Source: Corticicoccus populi
GTDB lineage: Bacteria; Bacillota; Bacilli; Staphylococcales; Salinicoccaceae
Direction of reading: 5' to 3'
Assembly: GCF_042686195.1 (NCBI RefSeq)
Contig: NZ_JBHUOQ010000004.1
Coordinates: 1 to 64,000 of the forward strand
DNA length: 64,000 nucleotides
A model generated the notes under the pieces. The model saw only the letters and a program-made list of their open reading frames with translations, had not been told where the DNA came from and did no database searches. Made by a program: the position numbers and the translations under genes. Of this stretch, positions 44,045 to 52,806 are shown in pieces (position 1 is the first letter of the stretch; each line of letters begins with the position of its first letter).

Positions 44045-45583
44045 TTGAAAAATTTTAAATTAATATTTTTAATCATTGCTGCTGCACTCGCAGCAGCATG
44101 CCAAAACGGTAATGAATCAGAGAGTGAAACGGATTTAACTATTTATACTACTGTTTATCCTCTTGAATATATTGCGCAGGAAATCGGCGGCGATACTGTT
44201 GATGTGTCATCAGTTTATCCTCCCGGTGCGGACGGTCATTCCTACGAGCCGACCATTCAGGAAATGACCAAGTTTGCAGATGGAGATGCTTTTTTCTATG
44301 TCGGTGACTCGATGGAAGCTTTTTCCGATTCTATCGCATCAGCGCTCGGCAGTGAAGATGTTGAATTAATCGGTCTGTCTGAACATGAAGAGCTGTTCCA
44401 GAAAACACCGCATAACGAAGAAGAACCAGCAGACTCTGGAGATGCTTCTGTTACACTTCAAGGTGTGCAAGATCATTATCACACTGGTGATACGATTGAA
44501 ATCACCGCTGAATATACAGGAGGAACTGATCATTTTCACTGGTATACCCGCGCATCTGAAAGTGATGAGTGGTCTGAAGTGAGTGGTGAATATCATGATA
44601 CAATTGAACTGGAAGCAACTGATGAAATCGCTCAGGTAAAAGCTGAACAGTTTGATGAGAGCCATGAAGTACTGACTGAATCCGAGCCTGTCGATATCAT
44701 TATTGATGATCATGAAGGTGAAGATGCACATCATGATGAAGATCAGAATGAAGAAAATACCGAAGAAGCGGGTAATGACACATCCTCAGACGGCAGTATT
44801 ACTATTGAAGACCTTGCAGGTCATTATCATACCGGAGACATCGTCGAACTGAATGTTTCAGCGGACCTCGACTACGATACACTGCAGTGGTATACACTAT
44901 CGCCGGACGATGAAGACTGGCAGGAATCAGATCAGTCTGATGAGACTGTATTTGAAGGTGAAGCAACCAGTTCACTTGCTCAGGTAAAAGTTGCCGCTCT
45001 CGATGAGAACGGTGAAGTCATCGAAGAATCCGATGCAGTAGATATTGTTATCGATGACCATGAGGATTCAGACCCTCATATCTGGATTGATCCGCTGAAA
45101 ATGATCGAAGTTGCTGAGATCGTGAGAGATGAAATGACCGCTTTAAATCCTGAAGAGGAAGCACTTTATTCCCAAAACTTTGAGTCGTTAAAAGCTGATT
45201 TGGAAAATCTTGATCAGGAATTTAATGACACTTTGAATGACGGAGAAGAGAAACATATCATCGTTCCGCATGCGGCATTCGGCTACTGGGAAAAGTACGG
45301 TGTTGAACAAATTCCGATTACAGGATACTCAATGACAGATGAGCCTTCCCAGAGACAGCTTGGTGAACTCATCAATGCTGCACAGGATTACAACCTCGAC
45401 TATGTACTGTATGAGCAGAATAACGAAGGCAAAATTTCAAGAGTCATCCAGGATGAGATTGGTGCTGAAGCAGAAGTCATTCATAATATGGAAGTCCGTA
45501 CAGAAGAAGACATTGATAACGGAGAAGACTATATTTCATTGATGCAGCGCAATTTAGAAACACTCGTAAAAGTAACTGAATAG
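44045..45583 (+). CDS. AdcA/ZnuA-type zinc-binding lipoprotein with two inserted repeat domains
   Basis: This 512-residue lipoprotein (Cys19) is a cluster A-I zinc-binding protein. Likely zinc ligands are H65 (DGHSYEPT), H345 (SDPHIWIDP), H409 (VPHAAFGYW) and E457 (YEQN). The histidine-rich loop between the first two ligands is replaced by two tandem domains of about 88 residues (136-223 and 252-339). They share the HYHTGD start, the WYTR/WYTL segment and the VDIxIDDHE end with the ZinT-like protein. Copy 1 keeps HFHW; copy 2 has TLQW. Translation starts at TTG. No permease or ATPase gene is adjacent, so it must use one encoded elsewhere. Confidence 0.9.
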   Translation: MKNFKLIFLIIAAALAAACQNGNESESETDLTIYTTVYPLEYIAQEIGGDTVDVSSVYPPGADGHSYEPTIQEMTKFADGDAFFYVGDSMEAFSDSIASALGSEDVELIGLSEHEELFQKTPHNEEEPADSGDASVTLQGVQDHYHTGDTIEITAEYTGGTDHFHWYTRASESDEWSEVSGEYHDTIELEATDEIAQVKAEQFDESHEVLTESEPVDIIIDDHEGEDAHHDEDQNEENTEEAGNDTSSDGSITIEDLAGHYHTGDIVELNVSADLDYDTLQWYTLSPDDEDWQESDQSDETVFEGEATSSLAQVKVAALDENGEVIEESDAVDIVIDDHEDSDPHIWIDPLKMIEVAEIVRDEMTALNPEEEALYSQNFESLKADLENLDQEFNDTLNDGEEKHIIVPHAAFGYWEKYGVEQIPITGYSMTDEPSQRQLGELINAAQDYNLDYVLYEQNNEGKISRVIQDEIGAEAEVIHNMEVRTEEDIDNGEDYISLMQRNLETLVKVTE

Positions 45584-45592
45584 ATTAACCCG

Positions 45593-45620
45593 GGCACACT
45601 TTAAGAAGTGTGCCTTTTTT
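45593..45620 (+). terminator. Terminator of the zinc lipoprotein operon
   Basis: GGCACACTT/AAGTGTGCC stem followed by six Ts. Confidence 0.9.
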
Positions 45621-45709
45621 GGTGGCTACTTTACGGTTTTTAGCTGATCCTTTCAACTTTCTGAATGAGTCATAGTACAGGCGACAGCGATATTAACTGT
45701 CAAAATAAA

Positions 45710-45753
45710 TTGCTTTAACATACATATTATTTTATAATGAATGAACATTCATT
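45710..45753 (+). promoter_or_regulatory. Promoter and operator of the TetR-family gene
   Basis: TTGCTT, 17-base spacer, TATAAT (45733-45738). The perfect palindrome AATGAATGAACATTCATT (45736-45753) overlaps the -10 and probably serves autorepression. Confidence 0.75.
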
Positions 45754-45780
45754 CATTAATATAAAAGGAGGCTGTCTGAT

Positions 45781-46380
45781 GTGAATACTCAAACCGAGCG
45801 GTTCAAAAAGATGAGGGAATCATCAAGGATACATATTTTAAGTTCTGCAGTGGATACTTTCATCAAAAACACATATCCAAATACTACAATTAAAAATATC
45901 GCAAAGGATGCAGGTATCAGTACAGGACTCCTCTATAGATACTTTGATTCAAAACAGAGCCTGTTTGAAGAAATTTTAAGGGACGCGATTGACGGTCTTA
46001 AACATATTACCGTTCAATTTCAAGATATAGAGACGCCCCGTGAAACACTGGAAGACGTCACCGGCCGTATTTTCAATGACCTGCAGAACGATGACCGGAC
46101 AACAAAAAATATGCTCCTCATCGCACAGCACCTGACACTGAAAAATACGGACTCATTACTTCTTGATGAAATTATAAGGACTGACAAAGAAATGATAAAC
46201 AGTCTTTCAAAATTAATTGAAGCCGGGCAGAAAAAGCATGTCTTTAATTCCGGAAACAGCTACAGTCTCGCCATCCACTATTTCGCGTCACTTCAGGGCA
46301 CCGCTGTCATGAAACACACATTAGATGAAGATTATGTACTCATTTCTCCTGAAGTGTTTCTAAAATATTTAATACAGTAA
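45781..46380 (+). CDS. TetR/AcrR-family regulator
   Basis: This 199-residue protein has the TetR helix-turn-helix TTIKNIAKDAGISTGLLYRYFDSKQ. It starts with GTG nine bases after AAGGAGG. It likely represses its own operon, which continues with a small membrane protein gene and the YiiX-like gene. Confidence 0.88.
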   Translation: MNTQTERFKKMRESSRIHILSSAVDTFIKNTYPNTTIKNIAKDAGISTGLLYRYFDSKQSLFEEILRDAIDGLKHITVQFQDIETPRETLEDVTGRIFNDLQNDDRTTKNMLLIAQHLTLKNTDSLLLDEIIRTDKEMINSLSKLIEAGQKKHVFNSGNSYSLAIHYFASLQGTAVMKHTLDEDYVLISPEVFLKYLIQ

Positions 46381-46395
46381 AGGACTATAAATAAA

Positions 46396-46752
46396 ATGAT
46401 TAACAAAAAAGATAAATCCATCCTGAATATCATGATTATACTCGCACTTTGCTACATGTTAATATCCGGGTCTCTGCCCGCTTTTATATACAGTTACATT
46501 ATCACATTTATCTATTTGGTATGGCTGACTTTCAGACGTGTCATTACTAAGTGGAACAAGTTTTTGTCACTCATACTCTACTCCATTTGTTTAAGTATAC
46601 AGATTACCATTGCGGTTAATATGCTCGACAACTCCGATTCCTGGCTCGGTGTTTCACTGATTGAACGTCTGTTTCTGATGATTTTAATCTTTGCTCCGCT
46701 TTTTGTGGATAGATATATTAAATTTAATGAGAATCGGGACGGCGGCAGATGA
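46396..46752 (+). CDS. Small membrane protein
   Basis: This 118-residue protein has four hydrophobic segments and a basic C-terminus. It lies 15 bases after the TetR gene. The family is not recognised. Its stop TGA overlaps an ATG (46749) that appears to be the original start of the next gene. Confidence 0.65.
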   Translation: MINKKDKSILNIMIILALCYMLISGSLPAFIYSYIITFIYLVWLTFRRVITKWNKFLSLILYSICLSIQITIAVNMLDNSDSWLGVSLIERLFLMILIFAPLFVDRYIKFNENRDGGR

Positions 46753-47448
46753 GTATCCTTTAACAATTTGTATTTAAATCATCAGATGATCAGTCGTGAT
46801 ATCGGTAAAGTCGGCAGCCTGCAGAAGAAGCTGAACGGCAGTAATTTAAAGACACTCACAGAAAATATGAAAAGTACGAACTCTTTTGAGTACATTAATA
46901 AAGACTCCCTGGATGATGACTATTTCAAAGCTGTCGATCAGACCATGGATGATTCTAATATTTATGTTGTGATTTCATATACCGGAACCCCTGCGAATGA
47001 CATGATTTCTTTATTTACAAAAAAAGAATACAATCATGCTTCACTGTCATTTGACCCCGAACTGAACACTATTGTCAGCTTCAACAGCGGAAACGGACTT
47101 CATAAACCCGGCATGAACCATGAAACGATAAAGTTCCTGCAGAAATCGGAAAATGCTAAAATACTGATTTACAGACTCGAGTGTACACGTGAACAAAAGA
47201 TAACGCTGAAAGAAAATATTAAAACAATTAATGAGGAAGGCAGTTCGTATAATTTAGTCGGACTTCTGACACGGCATTCTTTCCGGCCGAATATCATGTT
47301 CTGCTCCCAGTTTGTCGCACGGATGCTGAGTGAAGCCGGCTTCAGCCACCTGCCTCCTGAAAAAGACTACTTCAGCCCGTCTGATTTAGTGGAGCTCGAT
47401 TATTACCGGAAAATGATTTTTGTAGATGAAATTAAACTCGGTGAATAA
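46749..47448 (+). CDS. YiiX/YebB-like permuted papain-fold peptidase, apparent frameshift at the start
   Basis: The main frame (from TTG 46768 or ATG 46786 to 47448) encodes about 220 residues. Histidine in EYNHASLSF and cysteine in MFCSQFVARML form the likely catalytic pair of YiiX-like NlpC/P60-related proteins. The ATG at 46749 overlaps the upstream stop (ATGA) but reads only four codons. Removing one C at 46757-46758 would join it in frame (MSIFNNLYLNHQ). So either translation starts at an unusual downstream codon or there is a one-base insertion or error here. Confidence 0.65.
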
Positions 47449-47450
47449 TG

Positions 47451-47478
47451 AAAACGTCCCTTTCCGGGACGTTTTTTT
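47451..47478. terminator. Terminator between YiiX-like and MFS genes
   Basis: AAAACGTCCC/GGGACGTTTT stem followed by a T-run. Confidence 0.88.
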
Positions 47479-47484
47479 ATACTT

Positions 47485-48666
47485 TTATACTGTTTTTCTT
47501 TCTGCAGCTGCTGTTCTGCCGTGAAGGATATAGTAAAGTCCGATCAATAAAAGTACCAACACGGAAAGTGCCAGGTAGAGATGACGATAGCCGAGGACGG
47601 GAATGAGAAGCCCGAGGATAAATGGTGAAAATCCGGCACCAAGGTCTGCAAGCATATAAAATGTAGATGTCGCAAGACCGATTTTCTCTTTCGGTGCTGC
47701 TTTGACCGCAATTGCCTGGGAGCTTGGGATCAGCGTACCGTAGCCGATACCGATAAATACGGCTGACAAAAGCAGCGTAAAACCGGTGGTCGATAATCCC
47801 AGAATACTGAGTCCGATAATAAATGAAATAAACGCCGGATACATCACTTTATTCTCACCGTAGTAATCAAATATTTTACCTGTAAACGGACGGGTAACGA
47901 GTGTACTTACTGCATACACAATAAAAAAGAAACTTGCTACTGTTACGAGGCCGATGGTTTCTGTATAAGCTGTTAAAAATGACAGCACACCTGCATATGC
48001 CACACCGACAAATACCGCAACAATTGAAATCGGCAGTGCTTCTTTCTGAAGATATTTTGAGATGCCTTTCACTGATTCGTTTTCCGCCGCTGAAACAGGT
48101 GTTACAGGGACTTTATTCACAAAAACAGACATTAACAGACTGAAGATAATGACTGAAAGACAGAAGACAAAGTTGACTTGATATCCAAGTTCTCCGTTAA
48201 TCAGAATACCGATAAACGGACCGATGGCGGATGCGACCGTTGTACTCAGCGCATAGTAGCCGATACCGGTCCCTTTACGGGATTCCGGTACAATTTTAGA
48301 GGCAATTGCACCTGTCGATGTTGAGGAAATACCAAATGCAATACCGTGAAGGAATCTGACAAGCATCAATATCACCAGACTGTGAATCGTAAAATACAAC
48401 GCAATGGTTATGACGGATGCAAAAAGCCCGATCAAGAGTATATTTTTCGGCTGCACCTGGTCGATGTACTTACCGGCGTATAACCGGCCGAACAGCATAC
48501 CGATGATAAATATTCCTGCCGCGAGACCACCCATGCCTTCACTGGCGTGATATTTTTCTATCGTAAAGATTGTCATGGTAACAATCAGTGAATAATGAAT
48601 GATATACATTAAAAAATTAACAAAAGTAATCAGAAGAAAATCTTTAGTCCATATCTTTTCTGTCAT
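47485..48666 (-). CDS. MFS transporter
   Basis: This 393-residue protein has 12 membrane segments with the MFS loop motif GRLYAGKYIDQ between helices 2 and 3. It belongs to a drug- or small-molecule-efflux type branch; the substrate is unknown. The start at ATG 48666 is a judgement; GTG 48678 is possible. A LysR-family gene is encoded divergently 117 bases away and probably controls it. Confidence 0.85.
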   Translation of the reverse strand: MTEKIWTKDFLLITFVNFLMYIIHYSLIVTMTIFTIEKYHASEGMGGLAAGIFIIGMLFGRLYAGKYIDQVQPKNILLIGLFASVITIALYFTIHSLVILMLVRFLHGIAFGISSTSTGAIASKIVPESRKGTGIGYYALSTTVASAIGPFIGILINGELGYQVNFVFCLSVIIFSLLMSVFVNKVPVTPVSAAENESVKGISKYLQKEALPISIVAVFVGVAYAGVLSFLTAYTETIGLVTVASFFFIVYAVSTLVTRPFTGKIFDYYGENKVMYPAFISFIIGLSILGLSTTGFTLLLSAVFIGIGYGTLIPSSQAIAVKAAPKEKIGLATSTFYMLADLGAGFSPFILGLLIPVLGYRHLYLALSVLVLLLIGLYYILHGRTAAAERKTV

Positions 48667-48783
48667 AGTAATAAACACCGCTTTCTAAAAACATTACTAT
48701 ATCAGTATAGGTATTAATATTATTATTGTATAATTAAAATAATAGATGTTTACATTAGCCGAACTTATGGAAGGTGACCAAGA

Positions 48784-49689
48784 ATTAACTTTGACCAATT
48801 AAATTATGTAAAAGGGATTATAGAGACCGGCTCAATGACCCATGCCGCAGAAAAGATTCATATCAGCCAGTCTGCATTAAGTCAGTCCATCGTCAGTCTT
48901 GAAAAGGAACTCGGGCACCGCTTGTTTCAGCGTTCAAGAAGCGGCACTATTCCTACAGAGAACGGCAGAAAACTGATTCCGGTTATTTTGGAAATACTTG
49001 AGGCTGAGAGAAAGCTTAGAGACACAGCCACTACACTTTCTGCGACACTTAAGGGAACACTGACTGTTGCGACAACACCATCATTATTTATGACACTCAT
49101 CCCTCAGGCACTCGCACGCTTCAAGGAAGATTACCCGCAGATTGAAGTGCAGATGATAGAAAGAGAGAACGATGAAATCATTGCCGCAGCATCGCGTCGG
49201 GAAGCGGATATCGGATTATGTTCACTTCATGCGAATGAAGAAGCTGCCGCTGAGTTCTCAGTATATCCACTCTTCTTATCCACCCGTTTCAAAGCCATTG
49301 TTCCTAAAGATTCAAGACTTGCATTTCATGATACTGTGACACTTTATGACATACAGCAGTACCCTTTCATCCTGTTCGACAGAGAATTTTACAATCTTCA
49401 AATCGAACACTTTGAAGCTGAAAACGGTCCGCTCAATATACTATTCAATACTAAAAACCCGAGTGTCCTGTTCCGTTCGGTATCTAATGGCACCGGCGTC
49501 AGTATTGTATCGGATTTAATGCTTTATAACGATCCCTATTTGCAGAATGAATCCATCACTGCTATTTCAATGGGCTACCCGTTTAATACAGATATTCACT
49601 TTGATGCCATCGCAGATAAAAATCCACTGAAACGTGAACTGATTGAGACCTTTATTACCTATTTAAGAAATGCAAAAGACCAGCTTTAG
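48784..49689 (+). CDS. LysR-family regulator with apparent ATT start codon
   Basis: The LysR winged helix normally begins FDQLNYVKGIIETGS right after the start. That sequence is present in frame, but the expected start codon is ATT (48784). AAGGTGA lies six bases upstream and an in-frame TGA nine bases upstream rules out a longer form. The first ATG (48835) would remove part of the DNA-binding domain. From ATT the protein has 301 residues, normal for the family. It probably regulates the divergent MFS gene. Confidence 0.82.
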   Translation: MNFDQLNYVKGIIETGSMTHAAEKIHISQSALSQSIVSLEKELGHRLFQRSRSGTIPTENGRKLIPVILEILEAERKLRDTATTLSATLKGTLTVATTPSLFMTLIPQALARFKEDYPQIEVQMIERENDEIIAAASRREADIGLCSLHANEEAAAEFSVYPLFLSTRFKAIVPKDSRLAFHDTVTLYDIQQYPFILFDREFYNLQIEHFEAENGPLNILFNTKNPSVLFRSVSNGTGVSIVSDLMLYNDPYLQNESITAISMGYPFNTDIHFDAIADKNPLKRELIETFITYLRNAKDQL

Positions 49690-49704
49690 AGGCTGGTCTT
49701 TTGC
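49672..49704. terminator. Terminator between lysR and argH
   Basis: GCAAAAGACCAGC/GCTGGTCTTTTGC stem overlapping the end of the LysR gene; suitable for both converging genes. Confidence 0.85.
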
Positions 49705-49759
49705 ATAATTGTTTGTAGATTCCTTAGATAAAATATCCGTTATAAGCCAACGTCAGCTG

Positions 49760-51076
49760 CTACAACAACTCGACTTTTGTTCCTTTTTTCAGGATGTTTT
49801 CATAATCGATATAATCATAGATATCATCACCTATATCACTGCTGAATGTTTTAAGCTCTTCGACTGTTAAGTCTTCAATACCTTTTTCATTATTTTCGCA
49901 GTAGATGACAATATTACCGACAATTCCGTGGGCATCTCTGAACGGCACGCCCTGCTTCACCAGATAGTCCGCAAGCTCTGTCGCGTTTAAAAATCCTTTT
50001 TTCACTGCACGTTTCATGCTTTCTTCTTTCACTTTAAGGGTTTCAATCATATGACTCATAATTTTCACACATGAGATTGTGTTGTCGAGTGCCGGGAAGA
50101 AAATCTCTTTCTCTTCCTGCATATCCTTGTTATATGTGAGAGGAAGGCCTTTCATCACGGTCAGGAGTGACATTAATGCACCGTAAACCCGTCCAGTCTT
50201 ACCGCGAATCAGCTCTGCTGCATCCGGATTTTTCTTCTGCGGCATGATACTGCTGCCGGTCGAGTAGGCATCATCAATTTCGATAAAATCAAATTCCTGA
50301 CTGCTCCATAAAATCAGTTCTTCACTGAGACGGCTTAAATGCATCATCAAAACAGCAAATGCTGAACTCAACTCAATCAGGTAGTCTCTGTCACTGACAC
50401 CATCCATCATATTGGCTTTTGCCTTTGAAAACCCAAGTTCTTTTGTTGTCATTTCACGGTTAATATCATGTGTAGTCCCTGCAAGTGCACCACAGCCCAA
50501 AGGATTCTCATCCATGTTTTCCAGTGCATTTTCCACTCTTTTAATATCTCTTGAAACCATTTCATAGTAGGCCATCAAATGATGCTTGAATGTAATGACC
50601 TGTGCCCGCTGAAGATGAGTATATCCCGGCATAATAACAGGGTTCTCATCGGCGGTCTTTTTAAGACTTTCTTTCAGTGTCACGAGCACATCGATAACTT
50701 CCCGTGCTTTCTTTCTTGTATACATTCTTGTATCCACTGCGGTCTGATCATTTCTGCTACGTCCAGTATGAAGTTTCTTTCCGACCTCACCGATTCTTTC
50801 AATCAAATTGACCTCGACAAAGCTGTGAATATCTTCGTAATCTCCTTCAACCTTAAGTCTGCCATCTTCAATATCAGAAAGAATAGACTTCAAACCGTCT
50901 AATATTTTCTGTCCTTCGTCTTCAGTCAGAATTTCACAGGCAGTCAGCATATTTACATGTGCAATGCTTCCCGTAATATCTTCAAAATATAAACGTCTGT
51001 CTATATCGAGAGAGCTGTTGAACTCCTCCATGATTTGATCTTCTGCTTTTCGAAAACGTCCGCCCCAAAGCTTCAT
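49760..51076 (-). CDS. argH: Argininosuccinate lyase
   Basis: This is a 438-residue enzyme of the fumarase/aspartase superfamily that splits argininosuccinate into arginine and fumarate. The signature GSSIMPQKKNPD carries the catalytic serine loop, and HTGRSRNDQ binds substrate. Slightly shorter than some homologs. No argG is adjacent, which is unusual since the two are normally neighbours. AAGGAGG precedes the ATG. Confidence 0.95.
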   Translation of the reverse strand: MKLWGGRFRKAEDQIMEEFNSSLDIDRRLYFEDITGSIAHVNMLTACEILTEDEGQKILDGLKSILSDIEDGRLKVEGDYEDIHSFVEVNLIERIGEVGKKLHTGRSRNDQTAVDTRMYTRKKAREVIDVLVTLKESLKKTADENPVIMPGYTHLQRAQVITFKHHLMAYYEMVSRDIKRVENALENMDENPLGCGALAGTTHDINREMTTKELGFSKAKANMMDGVSDRDYLIELSSAFAVLMMHLSRLSEELILWSSQEFDFIEIDDAYSTGSSIMPQKKNPDAAELIRGKTGRVYGALMSLLTVMKGLPLTYNKDMQEEKEIFFPALDNTISCVKIMSHMIETLKVKEESMKRAVKKGFLNATELADYLVKQGVPFRDAHGIVGNIVIYCENNEKGIEDLTVEELKTFSSDIGDDIYDYIDYENILKKGTKVELL

Positions 51077-51124
51077 TATTCAATTTCCTCCTTGATGTTT
51101 ATCGGTCATATTCAACCATTAATA

Positions 51125-52639
51125 CTATGCATTCTTTTCTTTAAAATTAAATCTGCTCAATATAAATGTACCAATAACCATTAATACTATCGCGAACAAT
51201 GCTGTCCACTGACTTTCTGTGATTGAGGCAAACATGAGTGCTGCCATTGTAATCACACTGTTAAAGACCGCAATTGGAATCTGGGTTTTATTGTGATCAA
51301 TATGGTCACATCCTGCACCGGTTGAAGACAGGACAGTTGTATCTGAGATTGGTGAACAGTGGTCACCAAATATCCCGGCTGAAATCACTGCACCGATTGC
51401 GATATAAATTGAAATGTCCAAATGAAATGCCAAAGGAATCGCCAGAGGCAGCATAATCGCAAAAGTTCCCCATGATGAACCGCTCGCAAAGGACATTACC
51501 GCACCAACGATGAAGATAAGTAACGGAACAAATACTAACGGTACATTACCGTCAACAAGCTGAACGATGTACTCTGCAGTTCCCATTGCACCCAGCACGC
51601 CGCCTAAAGACCATGCTAAAATCAAAATGATAATTACGTTTGTCATCTTCTGCATACCTGAAGTATAAATTTCAAATGACTCTGCGATTGTTTTCACTTT
51701 AAAACCAACCATCAGAATAAGCAGTGTAAGACCTGCAAACAGATATGCTGTTGTTAAGGCCACTCTGAAAATATCCCCGTCAACCGGCGTCATCGGGAAT
51801 CCCTGCGGAATTAATAAGCCAAATAACGTCACAAACAATACAATCAGAGGCAGCCAGATTAAAATCGGCTTACTTCTTGAATTTTCAGCTGCTTTCAAAT
51901 CTTCCGGCATTCTCATTGGTTTTGAGTTCGGCCAGAATCTCTCACCTGTTTCAAATGTTCTTTTCTCAGCATTTTTCATCGGTCCGAAATCAAGTTTTGT
52001 AAATACAATCAACGGTACAATCAACACCGCAAGAATCGGATATATGAAAAACGGCAGGGAGTTCATAAAAGCGGTAAAATCACTCTCTGTGATTCCGAGT
52101 CTCTGATACTCCTGATTGATGAGTCCCATAATATAGACTCCCCAGCCGATAAAAGGCACCATTACAGCAACAGGTGATGCTGTAGAGTCAATAATCCATG
52201 CCAGCTTTTCTCTTGAAATCTTCAATTTGTCATATAATGATTCAAAAACAGGGCCGACAATCAGCGGTGTGCCAAGATCCGAGAAGAAAATAATAATTCC
52301 GCCGAACCATGTACCCATCTGTGCTTTAACCCTTGTATTCAGAAACTTGGTGGCACTTCCGGCAAAAGCCCGGCCCCCGCCTGATTTCTCCATAAGAGTA
52401 ACAAAACCACCTATAAATAACAGCAGCACAATCACTCCTGCATTATAACCGTCTGACAACTGCACGAAGAAATAATCTCCAATCAGTGTTCGAATCGCGT
52501 CCAGCGGATTACCCAGCGACAAAATTAAAATCCCCGAGAATGCACCGACAAATAAAGAAAATATAACATTCCTTGTAGCAAACGCTAAAACTATTGCGAT
52601 AATTGCAGGTAATACAGACCAAAATCCCCAATCTTCCAT
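51125..52639 (-). CDS. NhaC-family Na+/H+ antiporter
   Basis: This 504-residue protein has about twelve membrane segments and NhaC-type motifs such as SDLGTPLIVGPVFE and GDHCSPISDTTVLSS. It should exchange sodium (or an amino-acid-derived substrate) for protons. It lies upstream of argH in the same direction, with 48 bases between them. AAGGGGG lies before the ATG. Confidence 0.88.
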   Translation of the reverse strand: MEDWGFWSVLPAIIAIVLAFATRNVIFSLFVGAFSGILILSLGNPLDAIRTLIGDYFFVQLSDGYNAGVIVLLLFIGGFVTLMEKSGGGRAFAGSATKFLNTRVKAQMGTWFGGIIIFFSDLGTPLIVGPVFESLYDKLKISREKLAWIIDSTASPVAVMVPFIGWGVYIMGLINQEYQRLGITESDFTAFMNSLPFFIYPILAVLIVPLIVFTKLDFGPMKNAEKRTFETGERFWPNSKPMRMPEDLKAAENSRSKPILIWLPLIVLFVTLFGLLIPQGFPMTPVDGDIFRVALTTAYLFAGLTLLILMVGFKVKTIAESFEIYTSGMQKMTNVIIILILAWSLGGVLGAMGTAEYIVQLVDGNVPLVFVPLLIFIVGAVMSFASGSSWGTFAIMLPLAIPLAFHLDISIYIAIGAVISAGIFGDHCSPISDTTVLSSTGAGCDHIDHNKTQIPIAVFNSVITMAALMFASITESQWTALFAIVLMVIGTFILSRFNFKEKNA

Positions 52640-52757
52640 TTTAGTTCCCCCTTGTTTCTTTAATGATATAGATCATTAAAGGGTAAATACCCTTTAACAT
52701 ACCTATAATGATGTTTTCATAATACACCATTAATGAAATATTTGCAATATTTAAAAT

Positions 52758-52797
52758 AAAAAGAAGAGCAGCATTTATTATACTCCTCTTCTGACCG
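52758..52797 (-). terminator. Terminator of the GGDEF-like regulator gene
   Basis: Minus-strand AGAAGAG/CTCTTCT pair around a long AT-rich loop, followed by TTTTATTTT. Confidence 0.6.
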
Positions 52798-52806
52798 GAC
52801 TTCTAT

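Noticed and set aside
44045..45583. AdcA-like gene as a manganese-binding protein
   Set aside because: The ligand set H, H, H, E and the Zur box with ZinT point to zinc; the manganese-type set with final Asp is in the gene at 12807.
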